DNA of 52,467 bases from CAYRGS01 sp964423875 (GCA_964423875.1 CAYRGS010000012.1:1-52467), one strand, 5' to 3'. Numbered from the stretch's first letter, positions 9,059-17,934 are shown. Translations and numbers: made by a program. The notes: a model not told the origin generated them from the letters alone.

Positions 9059-9313
9059 TTACTTGATCTCGATCCTGTGTTCATCAACGTAAGCGAGCAT
9101 ATCCTTCACGGTCGTGACCTTCTCGACATCCTCGTCCGGGATGTCCACGCCGTATTCCTCTTCCAACGCCATCACGAGCTCCACGGTGTCCAACGAATCG
9201 GCGCCCAGATCCTCGATGAAAGAGGCCTCGTTCGTCACCTTTTCGATGTCGACGCCCAACTGCTCAGCGATCAACGCTTTGATTTTCCCGACGGTCTCTT
9301 CCGGTAACGCCAC
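9059..9313 (-). CDS. acpP: Acyl carrier protein
   Basis: ACP carries growing acyl chains as thioesters on a 4'-phosphopantetheine arm. The 84-residue acidic protein has the attachment motif GADSLDTVEL with the modified serine at position 40. It also has the usual four-helix pattern, including FIEDLGADS before helix II and DEDVEKVTTVKDML near the C-terminus. It lies between fabG (48 bases upstream) and fabF, the usual order. Length and sequence are fully typical. Confidence 0.98.
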   Translation of the reverse strand: MALPEETVGKIKALIAEQLGVDIEKVTNEASFIEDLGADSLDTVELVMALEEEYGVDIPDEDVEKVTTVKDMLAYVDEHRIEIK

Positions 9314-9361
9314 ACCCCAACCTCCTCTACGCTGACCTGACCGCTTCAGAGAAGCGGGAGG

Positions 9362-10102
9362 CTACATGTAGAGCCCCCCGTTCACGTGAATGACTTGACC
9401 CGTAATATACCCCATATTGGGGTCAGCAAGGAATCGAACGCAGCGGGCCACTTCCTCCGGGCGGCCGATCCGGCCCAGAGGGATTGCGCGCAACAACCCC
9501 TCCCGAAGCTCGGCCGAGAGCGCCGCCGTCATGTCGGTTTCCACAAACCCCGGCGCCACCGCATTCACCGTAATGTTCCGTGAGGCCAGCTCGCGCGCCA
9601 GGGACTTCGTGAATCCAATTTGCGCGGCCTTGGACGCCGCGTAATTGGTCTGACCGGCGTTTCCCATCTCCCCCACCACGGAGGTGATGTTTATAATTCT
9701 GCCGTATCTCTGCTTCATCATTGCCCGGGTCGCTGCGCGCGTCACCCGAAACGTGCCGCCCAGGTTGGTGTTCTGGACCACGTCCCAATCCTCGTCCTTC
9801 ATCCGGACAAACAGGCCGTCCCGGGTGATCCCGGCGTTGTTGACCAGGATTTCGACTCCGCCCCATTCATCGAGAACCCGTTTCACGCCTTCTTCAACAG
9901 CCTCGGGATCGGCCACGTCCATGGGAACGGACAGAGACCGGCCTCCGATCGATCCCAAATGGGCGGCCCATTCTTCGGCTCCCTGGGAGGTGTGAAACGT
10001 AAAGGCCACGTCCGCGCCATCCGCCGCCAAGGTTTCGGCGATGGACCGTCCGATGCCTCTCAGTCCCCCTGTGACGAGGGCGCGCTGTCCTTTGAGGGAC
10101 AA
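9362..10102 (-). CDS. fabG: 3-oxoacyl-ACP reductase
   Basis: FabG reduces 3-oxoacyl-ACP with NADPH in fatty acid elongation. It is a classical short-chain dehydrogenase of 246 residues with the cofactor-binding glycine motif TGGLRGIG near residue 11, the structural NNAG motif (LVNNAGITRDGL), the catalytic Ser in INITSVVGEMG, and the YAASK pair. The C-terminal YITGQVIHVNGGLYM is typical of FabG. It lies between fabD and acpP on the same strand. Confidence 0.97.
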   Translation of the reverse strand: MSLKGQRALVTGGLRGIGRSIAETLAADGADVAFTFHTSQGAEEWAAHLGSIGGRSLSVPMDVADPEAVEEGVKRVLDEWGGVEILVNNAGITRDGLFVRMKDEDWDVVQNTNLGGTFRVTRAATRAMMKQRYGRIINITSVVGEMGNAGQTNYAASKAAQIGFTKSLARELASRNITVNAVAPGFVETDMTAALSAELREGLLRAIPLGRIGRPEEVARCVRFLADPNMGYITGQVIHVNGGLYM

Positions 10103-10204
10103 GACGTCTTCTCCGCAGATCGCCGCCCGATCCGGGCGGAGGCCCGAGACATTCGGAAAACCCTCAAAGGCGGATCGGGAGCTTACCTTCCGTCTTCTGG
10201 GGGA

Positions 10205-11137
10205 TCAAGCGAGAGCCCCCAGCGTCCGCTCCAGACTCGGCGGATCCCCGACCTGGAAAGTCTTGGCGCCCTCGACGATCCTGGAAACCAGTCCCGACAG
10301 CACCTTGCCGGGCCCAATCTCGATAAAGGTGTCCACGCCCGACTCGGCCGCCTTCCGGACGCTTTCCTCCCAACGGACCGGGAAGGTCACCTGCCGCCTG
10401 AGCGCCTCTTTGGCCTCCATCGGCGACCGGTTCAGCGTAGCGGATGCGTTGTCGATTACCGGAAACTTCAGGTCGTCGAAGTCCACCGCGTCCAGGTCCA
10501 GGGCCAGGCGATCCTCCGCCTCCCGCAACAGGGCGCAATGAAAGGGGGCGCTGACCTGGAGAAACCGGACGTAGCGGGCGCCCGTCTCTTTGGAGGCTTT
10601 CGCCACCCGCTCCACCGCTCGGCGCAACCCGGAGATGACGACCTGGGTTGAAGAATTGTAATTGGCCGCGACCACCTCTTCCCTGTCCTCTCCGCACAAA
10701 CGGTCCACCTCCCGCGGCTCCAAGCCCATAATGGCCGCCATCGCCCCCTCCCCGGGGGGGACGGCTTCGCTCATGTAGGTGCCGCGCTTACGGACGAGGT
10801 CCAGGGCGACCGGAAACTTCATGGCCCCCGCGGCAAGCAAGGCGGAATATTCCCCGAGGCTGTGGCCCAAGGCCATCGTGGCGGCCACCCCTTGATCGGC
10901 CAACACGCTGAAGGCCGCATAGCTGTGCACGAGGAGGGCCGGCTGGGTGTTGACCGTGAGGCGCAGCTCCTCCTCGGGCCCTTCGAAGCAAAGGCGCTTC
11001 AAATCCATGTCCAAGGCGTCATTGGCCTGCTCGAAAATTTCACGGGCCCGCGGGAAACGCTCACAGAGCGCCTTCCCCATGCCCACCTTTTGGGAACCCT
11101 GGCCCGGAAACAGAAAAGCAACGCCATTCGTCGTCAT
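10205..11137 (-). CDS. fabD: Malonyl-CoA:ACP transacylase
   Basis: FabD moves the malonyl group from CoA to ACP, providing the extender unit for fatty acid synthesis. The 310-residue protein starts with the family motif FPGQGSQKVGMG and has the nucleophile elbow GHSLGEYSALLAAG. The downstream histidine region VSAPFHCALL is also present. It sits between fabH (70 bases upstream) and fabG (102 bases downstream) in the usual order, so its function is well supported by both sequence and context. Confidence 0.97.
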   Translation of the reverse strand: MTTNGVAFLFPGQGSQKVGMGKALCERFPRAREIFEQANDALDMDLKRLCFEGPEEELRLTVNTQPALLVHSYAAFSVLADQGVAATMALGHSLGEYSALLAAGAMKFPVALDLVRKRGTYMSEAVPPGEGAMAAIMGLEPREVDRLCGEDREEVVAANYNSSTQVVISGLRRAVERVAKASKETGARYVRFLQVSAPFHCALLREAEDRLALDLDAVDFDDLKFPVIDNASATLNRSPMEAKEALRRQVTFPVRWEESVRKAAESGVDTFIEIGPGKVLSGLVSRIVEGAKTFQVGDPPSLERTLGALA

Positions 11138-11206
11138 GGATTGCCTCTTGCGCGTGAAATCGGGGATTATGGGGTCATTGGGTCTTTGTGCAGGTCGTCC
11201 ATTGTC

Positions 11207-12190
11207 CTACAGGATGAGCACCGTGGCGCCCCACGTCAAGCCGCCGCCGAAGGCGGCCAACAGCAAGGTGTCGCCCGGGTGGATGCGGCCTTCCCGGACA
11301 GCCTCATCCAAGGCGACGGGGATGCTCGCCGAGGAGGTGTTCCCGTACTTGTGGAGGGTCACCATCACCTGCTCCTTCGAAAGGTGCAGGCGTTTGACCG
11401 CCGCGTCGATAATCCGGATGTTGGCTTGGTGAGGGATGAACAGGTCGATTTCCTCGGCCGTCAGTTGGTTGTGCTGGAGCGCTTCCGCACAGACTTCGGT
11501 GAAGGCCCGGACCGCGAACTTGAACGTATCCTGGCCGTTCATCTTTAGGGTGTGCAGATCCTGATCGACGGTCTCCCGGTTGATGGGAGTGACCCTGGAC
11601 CCCCCGCCCGCCACCGTCAGCGTCTCGCCGTTGCTGCCGTCGGAGTATAAGTGGCTGGACAGAATGCCCCGGCCGTTCTCCGAGGGAGCCAGCACCACCG
11701 CCCCCGCTCCGTCTCCCCAAAGGACGCAGGTGGCGCGGTCCTTCCAGTTGATGACGCGCGTCATGATCTCGGCCCCCACGAACAGCGCCCGCTGGACCGA
11801 CCCGCTCCGGATGAACTGGTCGGCGACGCTCAGACCGTAAACAAAACCCGAGCACGCCGCGTTCACGTCGAATGCGAAGGCCCGCTTTGCGCCGAGGCGG
11901 CTTTGGAGCCAGCAGGCGGCGGATGGGCAATAGGTGTCGGGGGTGATGGTGGCGACAACAATCAGATCCAACTCCTCGGGCGCGACATTCGCGGCTTCCA
12001 GCGCCTGCATGGATGCCGGAAGGGCCAGGTCCGAGACAGCCGCATCGGACGCCGCTCTCCGCCTTTCGGAAATGCCCGTCCGCGTCTTGATCCATTCATC
12101 GGAGGTGTCGACGAGACCTTCAAGATAATCGTTGGTGATCACTTCGTCGGGCACATAGGCACCCGTGCCGATGATCATGGCGGATTTCAA
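11207..12190 (-). CDS. fabH: 3-oxoacyl-ACP synthase III
   Basis: FabH starts fatty acid synthesis by condensing acetyl-CoA (or another acyl-CoA) with malonyl-ACP. The catalytic Cys is in NAACSGF, the His in IPHQANIRI and the Asn in KYGNTSSASIP. I choose a TTG start at 12190 because AAGGAA lies about five bases upstream and the product begins MKSAMIIGTGAYVPDE, matching the family's usual N-terminus. This gives 327 residues. Starting at the ATG at 12178 would only remove four residues, and extending further upstream would add an unrelated arginine- and proline-rich stretch. It follows plsX by about 70 bases. Confidence 0.95.
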   Translation of the reverse strand: MKSAMIIGTGAYVPDEVITNDYLEGLVDTSDEWIKTRTGISERRRAASDAAVSDLALPASMQALEAANVAPEELDLIVVATITPDTYCPSAACWLQSRLGAKRAFAFDVNAACSGFVYGLSVADQFIRSGSVQRALFVGAEIMTRVINWKDRATCVLWGDGAGAVVLAPSENGRGILSSHLYSDGSNGETLTVAGGGSRVTPINRETVDQDLHTLKMNGQDTFKFAVRAFTEVCAEALQHNQLTAEEIDLFIPHQANIRIIDAAVKRLHLSKEQVMVTLHKYGNTSSASIPVALDEAVREGRIHPGDTLLLAAFGGGLTWGATVLIL

Positions 12191-12260
12191 AGGGCATTCC
12201 TTTCTTCCCGGATTTGGGTCGGCGGTAGGACTCGGCCGCGCGGGTGGAGCGAGGTGAGAA

Positions 12261-13340
12261 TCAGGTCTCCTCTGAATCATCGGAAAGGTGAATGCTCTCT
12301 CGCAACTGCTTCCAAATTCGGTGCCCCACGCCCTCGCCGCTCTCGGCTTCCGCATTCCGAGCCAGTTCGTCCCGGATGCGGTCGACCAAGTCTCCCCGGT
12401 GGGCGTCCCGAGCGGCGCCGATGGCGTTCTTGATGGCCTTGGCGTTCGATGTGCCGTGGGCTTTTATGCACACCCCGTTGATTCCCAACAGGGGCGCTCC
12501 CCCGTACTCGGTGTAATCCATCCGGCGATACAGGGAGCGCAGACCGTTCTGGACGAGAAACATGCCGAGCCTGCTCCGAATCGACCCGGATTTTTCCTTG
12601 CGGAAGGCCTCGGTGAAGACCTCGGTCACGCCCTCGGTGATCTTCAACGCCACGTTTCCCGCGAACCCATCGCACACCACCACGTCGGCCGCTCCGCGAA
12701 AGACGTCGGTCCCTTCGACGTTGCCCAGGAAGTTGAGCGTGCTGTTCTCCATCATTTCGAAGGCCAGCTTGGTGACCTTGTTCCCCTTGGACTTCTCGGT
12801 GCCGACGCTGAGCAGACCGACGGTCGGATTTTCGATTTGAAGAACGGTCTTGCCGAAGGCGTGACCCATGATGCCGAACTGAAAGAGGTGCTGGGGTTTG
12901 CAATCCACGTTGGCGCCGACGTCCATCATAATGCAAAAACCCTTTGCATTGGGGATCAACGCGCTGATGGCCGCCCGGTCGACCCCCTTGATGGTCCGGA
13001 GAACCACGGAACTGGTGGCCAGGAGCGCCCCGGTGTTGCCCGCGCTGACGATGGCGTCGGCCTCGCCCTCTTTCAAGGCTTCGATGGCGCGGCGCATGGA
13101 AGAATCGGGCTTTTTTTTCAGGGTCTCGATCGGCGAGTCGTCCATCTCCACCACTTGCGTAGCGTGACGAACGGTGATGGGAAGCGATTTCGCCTCCAGA
13201 CTCTGGAGCGCCGGACGAATCAGGTCCTCTTGGCCGACCAGGAGGATATCGACGCCGAATTCCCGGCAGGCGAGGACGGCCCCTTCAATCACCGCCGAAG
13301 GGGCGTTATCCCCCCCCATGGCATCCACGGCGATCTTCAT
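12261..13340 (-). CDS. plsX: Phosphate acyltransferase PlsX
   Basis: PlsX converts acyl-ACP to acyl-phosphate, the donor for the PlsY step of phospholipid synthesis, and is a peripheral membrane enzyme. The 359-residue protein begins MKIAVDAMGGDNAP, the diagnostic PlsX N-terminus, and contains FCIMMDVGANVDCKPQHL and the TEYGGAPLLGINGVCIKAHG block near the C-terminus. It is placed between rpmF and fabH, the classical arrangement that ties lipid synthesis to ribosome production. The C-terminal 30 residues beyond the core are polar and probably flexible. Confidence 0.97.
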   Translation of the reverse strand: MKIAVDAMGGDNAPSAVIEGAVLACREFGVDILLVGQEDLIRPALQSLEAKSLPITVRHATQVVEMDDSPIETLKKKPDSSMRRAIEALKEGEADAIVSAGNTGALLATSSVVLRTIKGVDRAAISALIPNAKGFCIMMDVGANVDCKPQHLFQFGIMGHAFGKTVLQIENPTVGLLSVGTEKSKGNKVTKLAFEMMENSTLNFLGNVEGTDVFRGAADVVVCDGFAGNVALKITEGVTEVFTEAFRKEKSGSIRSRLGMFLVQNGLRSLYRRMDYTEYGGAPLLGINGVCIKAHGTSNAKAIKNAIGAARDAHRGDLVDRIRDELARNAEAESGEGVGHRIWKQLRESIHLSDDSEET

Positions 13341-13357
13341 CTTCGGTTCTCCGTCCC

Positions 13358-13540
13358 TCAGGCTTCCTTGGGAGAGAACACTTCGCTACCCTTATAGTAA
13401 CCGCAATGCGGACAGACGCGGTGAGGGAGCTTGACTTCGTTGCACTGCGGACAGCGAGAAGAGGCCGGACCCGGAACCTTGTTCTGATGACGGCGCTTAT
13501 CCCGCCGGGAGCCGGAGTGTTTTCGCTTGGGAAGCGGCAT
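13358..13540 (-). CDS. rpmF: 50S ribosomal protein L32
   Basis: L32 is a small zinc-ribbon protein of the large ribosomal subunit. The 60-residue product has the basic N-terminus MPLPKRKHSGSRRDKRR and two CxxC pairs (CPQC and CPHC) that would hold one zinc. This marks it as the zinc-containing form. It lies three bases after the DUF177 gene and 17 bases before plsX, the same order as in many bacteria. Confidence 0.97.
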   Translation of the reverse strand: MPLPKRKHSGSRRDKRRHQNKVPGPASSRCPQCNEVKLPHRVCPHCGYYKGSEVFSPKEA

Positions 13541-13543
13541 GGC

Positions 13544-14101
13544 TTAACTCTCTTTCGATGGAAACGCACCCTTCAGACGGGCCAGGGCCTCCCAGCGGGG
13601 GTCGGCAGACTCCTGAACACATCCACACGACCCTTCGTTCAGGTTGGCCCCGCATTCCGGGCATAGACCTTGACAATCGGTCCGGCAAAGGGGTTGGAGC
13701 GGAGCGGCCATCAACAGGTGATCCCGGACGGCGCCCCGCAAGTCCAACCGCCCGCCCCGGTAAAAGTACATGTCGGGCTCATCGGAGGCGATTTCCACCA
13801 CCTCCCCCTCGTCAGTTTCAGCGGATTGCTCCGGAACGAATGTGAACACGGTGTCCACCGAGAGATCGACGCCGACCTTTCGAAGGCACCGGGAGCATGG
13901 AAATGACACCTCGGCCTTCGCCGTTCCCCGGCAGAGCACATCCGCGTCGAACCGTTGAAGGGTTCCGGTCCATTCGACGGGTCCCCGCCAAGCGCCCTCC
14001 TCTGGGTCGAATTCGAAAAAAGAAGGAAGCCCAGAAAGACCTAGATCATGGCCTTCTTCGGGGATATCGTCAAGATTGACGGTCCATTGCGCTTCGGCCA
14101 T
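13544..14101 (-). CDS. DUF177/YceD family protein
   Basis: DUF177 (YceD) proteins are encoded next to rpmF in many bacteria and are thought to take part in ribosomal RNA or large-subunit biogenesis. The exact activity is not settled. Visible features are a CSRCLRK cysteine pair in the middle (FPCSRCL), a GRLDLRGAVRDHLLMAAPLQPLC block, and a C-terminal cysteine cluster (CPECGANLNEGSCGC). I choose the ATG at 14101 (185 residues) since GGAGGAG lies ten bases upstream. The longer frame starting at 14173 would begin only a few bases after the predicted transcription start. It is the first gene of the lipid and ribosome cluster. Confidence 0.9.
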   Translation of the reverse strand: MAEAQWTVNLDDIPEEGHDLGLSGLPSFFEFDPEEGAWRGPVEWTGTLQRFDADVLCRGTAKAEVSFPCSRCLRKVGVDLSVDTVFTFVPEQSAETDEGEVVEIASDEPDMYFYRGGRLDLRGAVRDHLLMAAPLQPLCRTDCQGLCPECGANLNEGSCGCVQESADPRWEALARLKGAFPSKES

Positions 14102-14185
14102 GCCTCCCATCTCCTCCGTAATCCCGAGAGGCCCCGTCAACACAAGCTTAACGCTTTTCTCCTGTCCGGCCAAACAAACACCCGT

Positions 14186-14214
14186 ATATAAGAATCCGCG
14201 CCCGCCTTTGTCAA
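14186..14214 (-). promoter_or_regulatory. Promoter of the DUF177-rpmF-plsX-fab cluster
   Basis: On the minus strand a perfect -35 box TTGACA (14209-14214) is followed after 17 bases by TTATAT (14186-14191), or after 18 by TATATA (14185-14190). The predicted start near 14179 leaves a leader of about 78 bases before the chosen DUF177 ATG. No FapR- or FadR-type operator is evident to me. Confidence 0.65.
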
Positions 14215-14300
14215 GGGAGAATCCTCAGCCGGAAAGAAGCGATGATCGAAAGTTCATCAGATTAATTATCAATGGGTTACATGAATTTCCCCCCTTGCAT

Positions 14301-15335
14301 TTATCTCGCCTCCCCATGAACCGGCTGCCCGCGAAGCAGGACGTCCAGGATTCCCTCCCGAAGGCCCATGTGCGTCACGGTCAAGGTTTCGAGCCCGGTC
14401 ACCTGAATCAGGCTTCTCAGGATTGCAAGCCCCGGGACGATGACATCCTCTCGCCCCCGCTCCAAAAATGCCTCTTTCGATCGCGCTTCCGGGTCGGCGC
14501 CGGCAAGCCGGCGGTAGATCGTCTCCAAATCCTCACGGGAAACAGAAGTCTGAAAAAAAGCCGGCGCTCGTTCGGGTGCCATTTGTCGCCGGATCGCCGC
14601 GAGGTTCAGGGCTGTCCCGCCCGTGATGAGAACCGAGGCCACACCCCCTTTGAACGGCCGTATGGCATCGAACATCCGATTGAGGACCCGCTCCACCTCG
14701 GCTTCCAGTTTCCTGAGTGTTTCCGGGTCCGCGGGTGCTCCCAACGGGAAGCGACGCAGGAGGTCCAACACCCCCAGGCGCTCGCCGGCGTGTCGAAGCG
14801 GAGGCTCTCCCGCGTCCTTCCTGGGTTTCCCGACCCAGATGAGCTCCAGGCTCCCGCCGCCGGGGTCCGCGATGAGGGTGGGGCCGTCCGGGTCGCGCAC
14901 CGTGAGGAGCGTCCCCTTCGCTGTCCATCGCGCCTCTTCCTCGGTCGACAGGATCCGTGTGGGCAGGCCCGTTTCCACCTGGATTCGCCGCGCGAAGGCG
15001 GGTCCGTTCCGGGCCCCGCGCATCGCCTCGGTGGCGACGATTCGGGTCCATTCAGGCGCTACGTCGAACCGCTCGATGGCGGAGCGGAATTCCTCCAGGA
15101 TTTGAAGCGTCCGCTCTTGTCCGTCCGGCGCGAGGTCTTGCCCCGGCGCCAAGTTTTCCGCGAGTCGTGAAATCCGGCGCGCCTCATGAAGCGACCGAAA
15201 AGGGACGGGCGGGGCTCCCGTCGGGGACTCGGCGTCCCCCTCTCGCACCTCCCGCGCCGTTTCCGGGCGGGGCTCGGCGATGTGAAGGCGGACCGCCATA
15301 CTTCCCAGGTCGATGACCGCCGCGCGCCTGGACAC
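14301..15335 (-). CDS. Ppx/GppA family phosphatase
   Basis: Members of this actin-fold family hydrolyse polyphosphate or pppGpp. The protein (344 residues, one-domain form) starts with MSRRAAVIDLGSMAVRLHIAE, where the family normally has an acidic D-x-G-S/T-N-S/T-x-R loop, so here the Asn and the next polar residue are replaced by Met and Ala. The second phosphate loop LIADPGGGSLEL and the ATEAMRGARNG segment look normal. The start is GTG. It lies ten bases after the PiT permease gene and two genes after a DUF47 regulator, which favours a role in phosphate or polyphosphate metabolism over the stringent response. The altered loop leaves activity uncertain. Confidence 0.85.
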   Translation of the reverse strand: MSRRAAVIDLGSMAVRLHIAEPRPETAREVREGDAESPTGAPPVPFRSLHEARRISRLAENLAPGQDLAPDGQERTLQILEEFRSAIERFDVAPEWTRIVATEAMRGARNGPAFARRIQVETGLPTRILSTEEEARWTAKGTLLTVRDPDGPTLIADPGGGSLELIWVGKPRKDAGEPPLRHAGERLGVLDLLRRFPLGAPADPETLRKLEAEVERVLNRMFDAIRPFKGGVASVLITGGTALNLAAIRRQMAPERAPAFFQTSVSREDLETIYRRLAGADPEARSKEAFLERGREDVIVPGLAILRSLIQVTGLETLTVTHMGLREGILDVLLRGQPVHGEAR

Positions 15336-15345
15336 AGAACCCTCG

Positions 15346-16581
15346 TTAGAAAACCCACTGGAGGAGGAGATCGATCAAAATGGTGATGCTGGCCGCGATG
15401 GGAATGGTGGCGACCCACGATTTCAGGATGGTCCAGATCATTCCCAGGTTCAAGGCGGAGATTCCCCGGGCCAGTCCCACGCCGATCACCGACCCGACGA
15501 GCGTGTGGGTCGTGGAAATCGGCATGCCGAGCTTGGAGAAGAGCAGGACGGTCGTGGCCGCCCCGAATTCCGCCGAGAACCCGCTGGAGGGGGTCATGTC
15601 CGTAATTTTCTTCCCGATGGTCGCGATCACGCGTTTGCCGTAGGTGGCGACCCCAACGACAATCCCCATCCCTCCCAGCCCAAGCAACCACAACGGGACA
15701 GGGACTTTCAGAGAAACAATGGCGCCCTGGATTCCGGCCACAACAACGGCCAGCGGACCGATGGCGTTTGCGACGTCGTTGGCCCCGTGGGCGAAGGCTA
15801 CGTAGGCCGCCGTCACAATCTGAAGCCACCGGAAGACCCTTTCCGCGTAATCAACGCCCTCCGCGTCTCGCACGAGGAATTTCCGGATGATCCAACTTCC
15901 CAGTGCGCCCAGAACCGCCCCGGAAAGCAGGGAGATGCCTATCGCCTCCCAGACGGGCAAGTCCAGCTTCAGATTTTTCAGGCCTTTATAGATGATGGAC
16001 AGGGCGAGAACCGCGAAAACCAGCCCCATCAGGTAAGGGCCTTTCCGTTGAACGGAGCGTCGGGGGTCCTGATCCGTGAGGATGGTTCGGCGGATGTACG
16101 TAAACATGCCGAACGCGACCAGCCCCCCCATGACGGGGGAGAGAAACCAGCTTCCCACGACGCTTCCCAGAACGCCGTAGTCGATCGCCCCGAAACCCGC
16201 GTTCAGGATTCCAAAGCCGATGATCGCCCCGATGATGGAGTGGGTCGTTGAGACCGGCAGCCCGAAATGGGTCGCGATGTGAAGCCAGACGGCCGCACCG
16301 ACCAGGGCCGCGAACATGCCCCGGACCAGCGCTTCCGGGTCCTGGATGAACGGCCCGGGGTCCAGGATTCCCTTGCGGATGGTGTTGGTCACGCTGGAAC
16401 CGACGAAGAACGCCCCGGCAAACTCGAAGATGGCGGCGATAATAACGGCCTGGCGCAGGGTGATCGCCCCGGTGCCCACTGACGTGCCCATGGCGTTGGC
16501 CACATCGTTGGCGCCGATGTTCCACGCCATGTAGACGCCCACCAGCACCGCCGCCGGCAGGAGAAAGAAGGAATATTCCAC
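15346..16581 (-). CDS. pit: PiT family inorganic phosphate permease
   Basis: PiT permeases take up metal-phosphate complexes with the proton or sodium gradient. The protein has the two internal repeats of the family, each with a GANDVANA motif (NIGANDVANAMGTSVGTGAI near the N-terminus and AHGANDVANAIGPLAVV in the second half). About ten hydrophobic segments surround a central polar loop. I choose a GTG start at 16581 (411 residues), 27 bases after the DUF47 stop and with GAGGGG a little upstream, because the longer frame adds a charged stretch that overlaps the preceding gene. Together with its neighbours it forms a DUF47-pit-ppx operon. Confidence 0.93.
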   Translation of the reverse strand: MEYSFFLLPAAVLVGVYMAWNIGANDVANAMGTSVGTGAITLRQAVIIAAIFEFAGAFFVGSSVTNTIRKGILDPGPFIQDPEALVRGMFAALVGAAVWLHIATHFGLPVSTTHSIIGAIIGFGILNAGFGAIDYGVLGSVVGSWFLSPVMGGLVAFGMFTYIRRTILTDQDPRRSVQRKGPYLMGLVFAVLALSIIYKGLKNLKLDLPVWEAIGISLLSGAVLGALGSWIIRKFLVRDAEGVDYAERVFRWLQIVTAAYVAFAHGANDVANAIGPLAVVVAGIQGAIVSLKVPVPLWLLGLGGMGIVVGVATYGKRVIATIGKKITDMTPSSGFSAEFGAATTVLLFSKLGMPISTTHTLVGSVIGVGLARGISALNLGMIWTILKSWVATIPIAASITILIDLLLQWVF

Positions 16582-16607
16582 GTTACCGGTTGCCCCTCGC
16601 TCGGTGA

Positions 16608-17282
16608 TTAACCTTTCGACAGGAGCGCCCGAAGGCGGTCCGCGGTTTTCTCGGAAAAGTTTGCCACGTCCCCGATCTTCTGGAAGATCTTGGACCACTG
16701 GAAGATGGACACCGGGTCCATCCGGTCTTCAATGTTGTACATGTGCTTCACTAAAACGAACTGGGCCTTGTCGGTCTCCCATTCCAGCATCCCGATATCA
16801 TTGATGCGCTCGAAGAGCCGATCGGCGTCCGGGCCGCCAAAGGCCGAGCCGAGCAGGCGCTCCACCTCTTCGACGACTTCGTAGGTCCGGTGGAAGACAG
16901 TCAAGCTTTTCCCGAGGAAATCCCGCAGGTCCTGCGCAAGCTCCTCCGGAACGATCATCTTCCGCAGGGTCAGTATGACGCAGAGGTCCTCGACCGAGTC
17001 GGGAATGGAGTCCATCTGTGAAAGGACCGAGAAAAAGTCGCTCCGGCTCACCGGCATGAACAGGGAGCGGGGCAGGTGGTCCCGGATCTCGTTCTTGATG
17101 ATGTCGGCTTGGTGCTCCAGCTTGGACACGCGGTCGGTGATCCGTTGAATCTCCTCGGCGTTCTCCTGGAACACGGCGTCAAACAGCGGGGGAACGAGGT
17201 CGATGCACGCCTTCGTCTTCTTGATGTGCTCATGAAGGGGGCCGAACGGCGACTTGCCGAACAACTGGGCGATGGTTCTCAT
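16608..17282 (-). CDS. DUF47 family PhoU-like phosphate transport regulator
   Basis: DUF47 proteins (the TIGR00153 group) are all-helical PhoU relatives encoded beside PiT permeases and are thought to control them. This 224-residue protein begins MRTIAQLFGKSPFGPLHEH, typical of the group, and continues as amphipathic helices rich in Glu, Arg and Leu with the acidic DRVSKLEHQADIIKNEIRDHLPRSLF block. It is the first gene of the phosphate operon. No upstream Pho-box-like repeat is evident to me in 17283-17412. Confidence 0.92.
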   Translation of the reverse strand: MRTIAQLFGKSPFGPLHEHIKKTKACIDLVPPLFDAVFQENAEEIQRITDRVSKLEHQADIIKNEIRDHLPRSLFMPVSRSDFFSVLSQMDSIPDSVEDLCVILTLRKMIVPEELAQDLRDFLGKSLTVFHRTYEVVEEVERLLGSAFGGPDADRLFERINDIGMLEWETDKAQFVLVKHMYNIEDRMDPVSIFQWSKIFQKIGDVANFSEKTADRLRALLSKG

Positions 17283-17412
17283 GACGGAGCCTCCCCGAGA
17301 ATGGCCCGAAAAGCCGGGGGGATCTTCACCCGGTCAAATCAGAGCGCAGAGGTGAATTCTTGAGAGCGGGAAATCGGGTTGAAAGAATAGAACCCGGAAG
17401 GTTCAATCCTTT

Positions 17413-17934
17413 TCAAGATTGCTCACGGTGCGTCCGCGCGTATTCGACGTATTGACGCGCGGATTTCCGGATCATCTCCAATTCTTCCGCCTTGACCTCC
17501 CGGCGGACCTGGGCGGGCACGCCCGCAATCAGGCTCTTCGCAGGGACCTGGGTTCCCTCCCTGAGAACAGCGCCCGCTGCGACGATGGAACCGGCTCCGA
17601 CCACGCACCCATTCAGGACCCGCGCGCCCATGCCGATCAGCACCTCGTCCTCCACAACGGACCCGTGGATGGTGGCCTGATGGCCCACGGTCACGTCGCG
17701 GCCCACCCGGACGTCATGTTGCCGATTCTGGCCGTGAAGGACGCACCCGTCCTGGATGTTGGTGTTTTCTCCAATCGAGACCAGAGAAACGTCCCCGCGG
17801 ATGACGGCGTGAAACCAGATCCCGGCGTTTTCGCCGATCTCGACATCCCCTATGATCACTGCTCCAGGAGCCAAGAAGACAGAGGGTGGAATGCGTGGAG
17901 AAATCCCCCGATGGGGGAGGACGATTGGTTTCAC
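17413..17934 (-). CDS. Gamma-carbonic anhydrase family protein
   Basis: This is a left-handed beta-helix protein of the gamma-carbonic anhydrase/YrdA/CaiE type. The 173 residues show repeated hexapeptides (such as IGDVEI, IGENTN, VGRDVT, IGMGARV) and the three zinc-ligand histidines expected from the family in VLHG and VGHQATIHG. The RGDV segment after HAVI is also characteristic. Many members outside methanogens have weak or no carbonic anhydrase activity, so the reaction stays open. The start GTG overlaps the stop of the preceding M23 peptidase gene by four bases (GTGA), implying translational coupling. Confidence 0.92.
   Translation of the reverse strand: MKPIVLPHRGISPRIPPSVFLAPGAVIIGDVEIGENAGIWFHAVIRGDVSLVSIGENTNIQDGCVLHGQNRQHDVRVGRDVTVGHQATIHGSVVEDEVLIGMGARVLNGCVVGAGSIVAAGAVLREGTQVPAKSLIAGVPAQVRREVKAEELEMIRKSARQYVEYARTHREQS

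Noticed and set aside
12191..12355. Upstream extension of fabH (55 more codons)
   Set aside because: The extra residues are Arg-, Pro- and Ser-rich and overlap the end of plsX. The TTG at 12190 has a good ribosome site and gives the usual FabH N-terminus.
14102..14173. Upstream extension of the DUF177 gene (24 more codons)
   Set aside because: The extension would begin only a few bases from the predicted transcription start, and the strong GGAGGAG site belongs to the downstream ATG.
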